This document shows positions 33,478 to 35,242 of a stretch of 35,242 nt of DNA, one piece after another. Where the stretch lies: the NCBI GenBank assembly GCA_022844265.1, contig JALHMA010000015.1, forward strand, positions 1-35,242, read 5' to 3'. The DNA comes from Saprospiraceae bacterium. GTDB taxonomy: Bacteria > Bacteroidota > Bacteroidia > Chitinophagales > Saprospiraceae. The position numbers and the translations under genes are program-made. The first letter of the stretch is position 1. Every line of letters begins with the position of its first letter. A model generated the notes under the pieces. That model made no database searches and was not told where the DNA came from. It saw only the letters and a list, made by a program, of their open reading frames with translations.

Positions 33478-33485
33478 CAAAGGTA
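33478..33485 (-). promoter_or_regulatory. TAnnTTTG motif abutting the AI-2E start codon
   Basis: The minus strand reads TACCTTTG only three bases before the ATG. If it is a real -7 element the transcript would be leaderless or nearly so; otherwise it is chance or the true start is further in. Confidence 0.3.
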
Positions 33486-33687
33486 GTTAGAAGGATGGCA
33501 TGGAAGCAAGGAAAACCATGAAAACCAATAGATTACAGCAAATAGGTTTCGGTTTTCTTTAATATACGATAGTTTCGCTTATTTTGTTTTGCAAACTTTC
33601 CATAGTGTTGTTTGTCTAATGGTCTTTCCGATTTTCGCGCCCAACCTGTATTTCTGAAAGCGCAACCTGAAACACGAGTTAAACAGA

Positions 33688-34842
33688 ATGTCAAAAAACA
33701 TGATCTTCAATTACCGCCTGCTGGTTGTTTCACCGCTTATATTGCTTTCCTCCCTCTCTCTGACTGCGCAGTCAGATACATCTTCCTGGTTCAACAGGAC
33801 CTTAAACCGGTTTACACACGACGACCTCCCGCCTGACCGTCCGCGTTTTCTGGCTTATCCGACCCTGGGTTTTTCACCCGAGACCAGCCTGGAAGTGGGG
33901 GTGGCCGGTTCCCTGCTTTTTCATGCCAAAAACGACTACCTGAAAAACCGCCTGAGCGAGATCACCGCTTTCGGTTTTTTTACCCTGCGTTCGCAATATG
34001 GTTTTTTGCTGGACAATGCGGTTTATACGGATCAGGATCACTGGCTGCTGCTGGGCAAGTTGCGTTTCCAGCGCTTCCCCTTGCTCTATTACGGCATCGG
34101 GCCGGATGCGCCCGAGGAAGACCCCGTGGTGGTCGATGGTAACTACATTTTGCTGCGCCAAAGGGTGCTGCGACAGATTCAGGGCAATTTGTTTGCCGGT
34201 TTACAAACGGATGTGCAAAATCTGGGCCGTGTGGATTTTGGCGGCGACCAGCCCTCCCGACCCCTGCCGGAAGGCTCCGGCGGCTCGACCAGCGTTGCTT
34301 TCGGGCCCAGCGTTGTGTACGATTCACGCCCCAACATGCTCAATACCCGGGAAGGCTGGTTTGCGGAAGTATCCTGGCTGCATTACAGCCACGTGTGGGG
34401 AAGCGATTATGCTTTTGATGTGTTCAGCGCCGAACTGAGGCGCTACCACCAAATGCGGGCAGGGCAGGTGTTTGCCTGGCAAATAACGGGTAATGCCGTG
34501 CAGGGCAATGCGCCGTTCAATATGCTCAGCCTGATGGGCAGCGAAATGATGATGCGCGGCTACTACACGGGCAGGTACCGCGACCGGCAATATTACGCTG
34601 CACAGGCGGAGTACCGCTGGTTGCCGTTTCCGTTTAGCAAACGTTTCGGCGCCACCACTTTTTTGAGCGCCGGGGCCGTGACGCCTTCAATTCAGGCGCT
34701 CCGGGCACAACAGGTTCGCGTGGCCGGCGGCGCGGGTATCCGTTACCTGATTTTTCCTAAAAAAGACATTTTTGTGCGCTTCGATGTGGGCTTTACCCGG
34801 GAAGGCGCGAGTTTTTATATTTTTACAGGAGAGGCGTTTTAA
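33688..34842 (+). CDS. BamA/TamA (surface antigen D15-like) outer membrane protein
   Basis: 384 aa with a signal peptide ending SLTAQ (about residue 30). The rest is a series of alternating beta-strands consistent with a 16-strand Omp85-type barrel: TLGFSPETSLEVGVAGSLLF, GFFTLRSQYGFLLDN, then FGPSVVYDSRPNMLNTREGWFAEVSW, which matches the conserved barrel segment 'D.RdN...p.rG'. QAEYRW and GAGIRYLI(F) near the end fit the last strands. There are no POTRA domains, so it is a short Omp85-like or YaiO/patatin-barrel type protein rather than BamA itself. Known relatives insert or export proteins, or have unknown roles. It is monocistronic, divergent from the AI-2E gene. Confidence 0.8.
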   Translation: MSKNMIFNYRLLVVSPLILLSSLSLTAQSDTSSWFNRTLNRFTHDDLPPDRPRFLAYPTLGFSPETSLEVGVAGSLLFHAKNDYLKNRLSEITAFGFFTLRSQYGFLLDNAVYTDQDHWLLLGKLRFQRFPLLYYGIGPDAPEEDPVVVDGNYILLRQRVLRQIQGNLFAGLQTDVQNLGRVDFGGDQPSRPLPEGSGGSTSVAFGPSVVYDSRPNMLNTREGWFAEVSWLHYSHVWGSDYAFDVFSAELRRYHQMRAGQVFAWQITGNAVQGNAPFNMLSLMGSEMMMRGYYTGRYRDRQYYAAQAEYRWLPFPFSKRFGATTFLSAGAVTPSIQALRAQQVRVAGGAGIRYLIFPKKDIFVRFDVGFTREGASFYIFTGEAF

Positions 34843-34914
34843 CCGATCGTACTCTTTTTTGCCAGGAATAACGCTTTCAACATTCGTTTTTTCACTGCCC
34901 ATTCCTCCACAATA

Positions 34915-35010
34915 TTACTGTAATATGCCGAATTTCTGTTCCATGGGGATCAAATCGACGGTTTCGCCGGTCAGCGTGGTAGCGTTAGGTATCCAGGTAT
35001 CCGCTGGCAT
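34915..35010 (-). pseudogene. Possible 3' remnant of a lost gene
   Basis: On the minus strand a 31-codon frame reads ADTWIPNATTLTGETVDLIP and ends MEQKFGILQ-stop. It looks protein-like but has a stop four codons before its ATG and no gene-sized frame behind it. I cannot name the family. It may be the tail of a gene broken by decay, or chance. The rest of 34843-35242 holds only the inverted repeat copy at 35109-35142. Confidence 0.25.
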
Positions 35011-35108
35011 AGGTGAAGATGTTTACTATTTTAATTTCAGATATACAATGTTATAATCCTTATTTTTCCCCCGGAAGGTATTCCTGCTTTGTCAAACCGC
35101 CCTCGCCC

Positions 35109-35142
35109 AGCGCCGCGGCAGTGTCTTTTTCGACCTGCCGCA
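35109..35142. repeat. REP-like hairpin repeat, copy 2 (inverted)
   Basis: Reverse complement of the repeat at 32203-32236 with two mismatches; the stem (GCGGCAG/CTGCCGC) and the loop GTCGAAAAAGACA are kept. Its presence twice within 3 kb points to a dispersed repeat family in this genome. Confidence 0.85.
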
Positions 35143-35242
35143 AACGTACAGCAGGATATTTTTTGTGCTTCCGAACACCGGCAATCCACTACAATTCAGC
35201 CACTAAAAGAACACACATAATAGTAGGACAGGCAACATTCCG

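Noticed and set aside
34772-35056. 94-codon plus-strand frame after the BamA-like gene
   Set aside because: It begins inside the outer membrane protein gene and its translation shows no domain; it is treated as chance.

Overview
The window looks like a chromosomal segment of a Bacteroidota bacterium, most likely a Saprospiria/Lewinella-Haliscomenobacter type lineage; the class-level guess is inference. Supporting signs are a secreted metalloprotease with a type IX secretion C-terminal sorting domain, several near-matches to the Bacteroidota -7 promoter motif TAnnTTTG, NIPSNAP-family and YCII/ECF42-type genes, a lipoprotein PVC-type dehydrogenase with HEAT repeats and cytochrome c, and moderately high GC with mostly short intergenic gaps. 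No rRNA, tRNA, CRISPR array, integrase or transposase gene was found.

Layout. 1-5.1 kb: an M1 aminopeptidase-like protein, a multi-pass membrane protein, a double-NIPSNAP protein (convergent, with a strong hairpin between), an AT-rich DUF1772-like membrane protein, and a DinB-superfamily (DUF1572-like) protein. 5.28-9.32 kb: a tight five-gene operon encoding geranylgeranyl reductase, a small 2[4Fe-4S] ferredoxin, a VTE3-type MPBQ/MSBQ methyltransferase, a VTE4-type gamma-tocopherol methyltransferase and a VTE2/HPT-type homogentisate prenyltransferase. Together these are the chain-reducing, prenylating and ring-methylating steps of plant and cyanobacterial tocopherol/plastoquinone synthesis, here in an apparently non-photosynthetic Bacteroidota. 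This is the most striking content of the window. The dioxygenase that makes homogentisate and a tocopherol cyclase are not in the window.

9.3-13.9 kb: a large lipoprotein dehydrogenase/HEAT/cytochrome c protein, divergent from a YdjC-type deacetylase. 14.0-22.3 kb: a pyruvate/PEP node, with a GltD-like flavoprotein carrying extra Fe-S clusters, pyruvate:ferredoxin oxidoreductase (NifJ) and pyruvate phosphate dikinase. 22.6-27.8 kb (minus strand): DNA polymerase IV with a TTG start, a DUF6159-like membrane protein, an ECF42-type sigma factor that has lost its middle (including region 4) by an in-frame deletion, its DGPF/YCII partner, and an ABC-F ATPase with a degenerate second P-loop. 28-35 kb: a TPR lipoprotein with a cytoplasmic HTH, the secreted metalloprotease, an AI-2E family permease and a BamA/TamA-like outer membrane protein.

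Between genes lies an unusually rich set of structured repeats. These include two hairpin elements sharing a GGTGGTAACT core with arms built from short repeated words, a ~240 bp nested palindrome after ppdK, a 150 bp nested palindrome whose inner and outer hairpins are related by compensatory base changes, and a 34 bp hairpin repeat present twice in opposite orientations. They suggest several families of mobile or REP-like palindromes, some acting as terminators.
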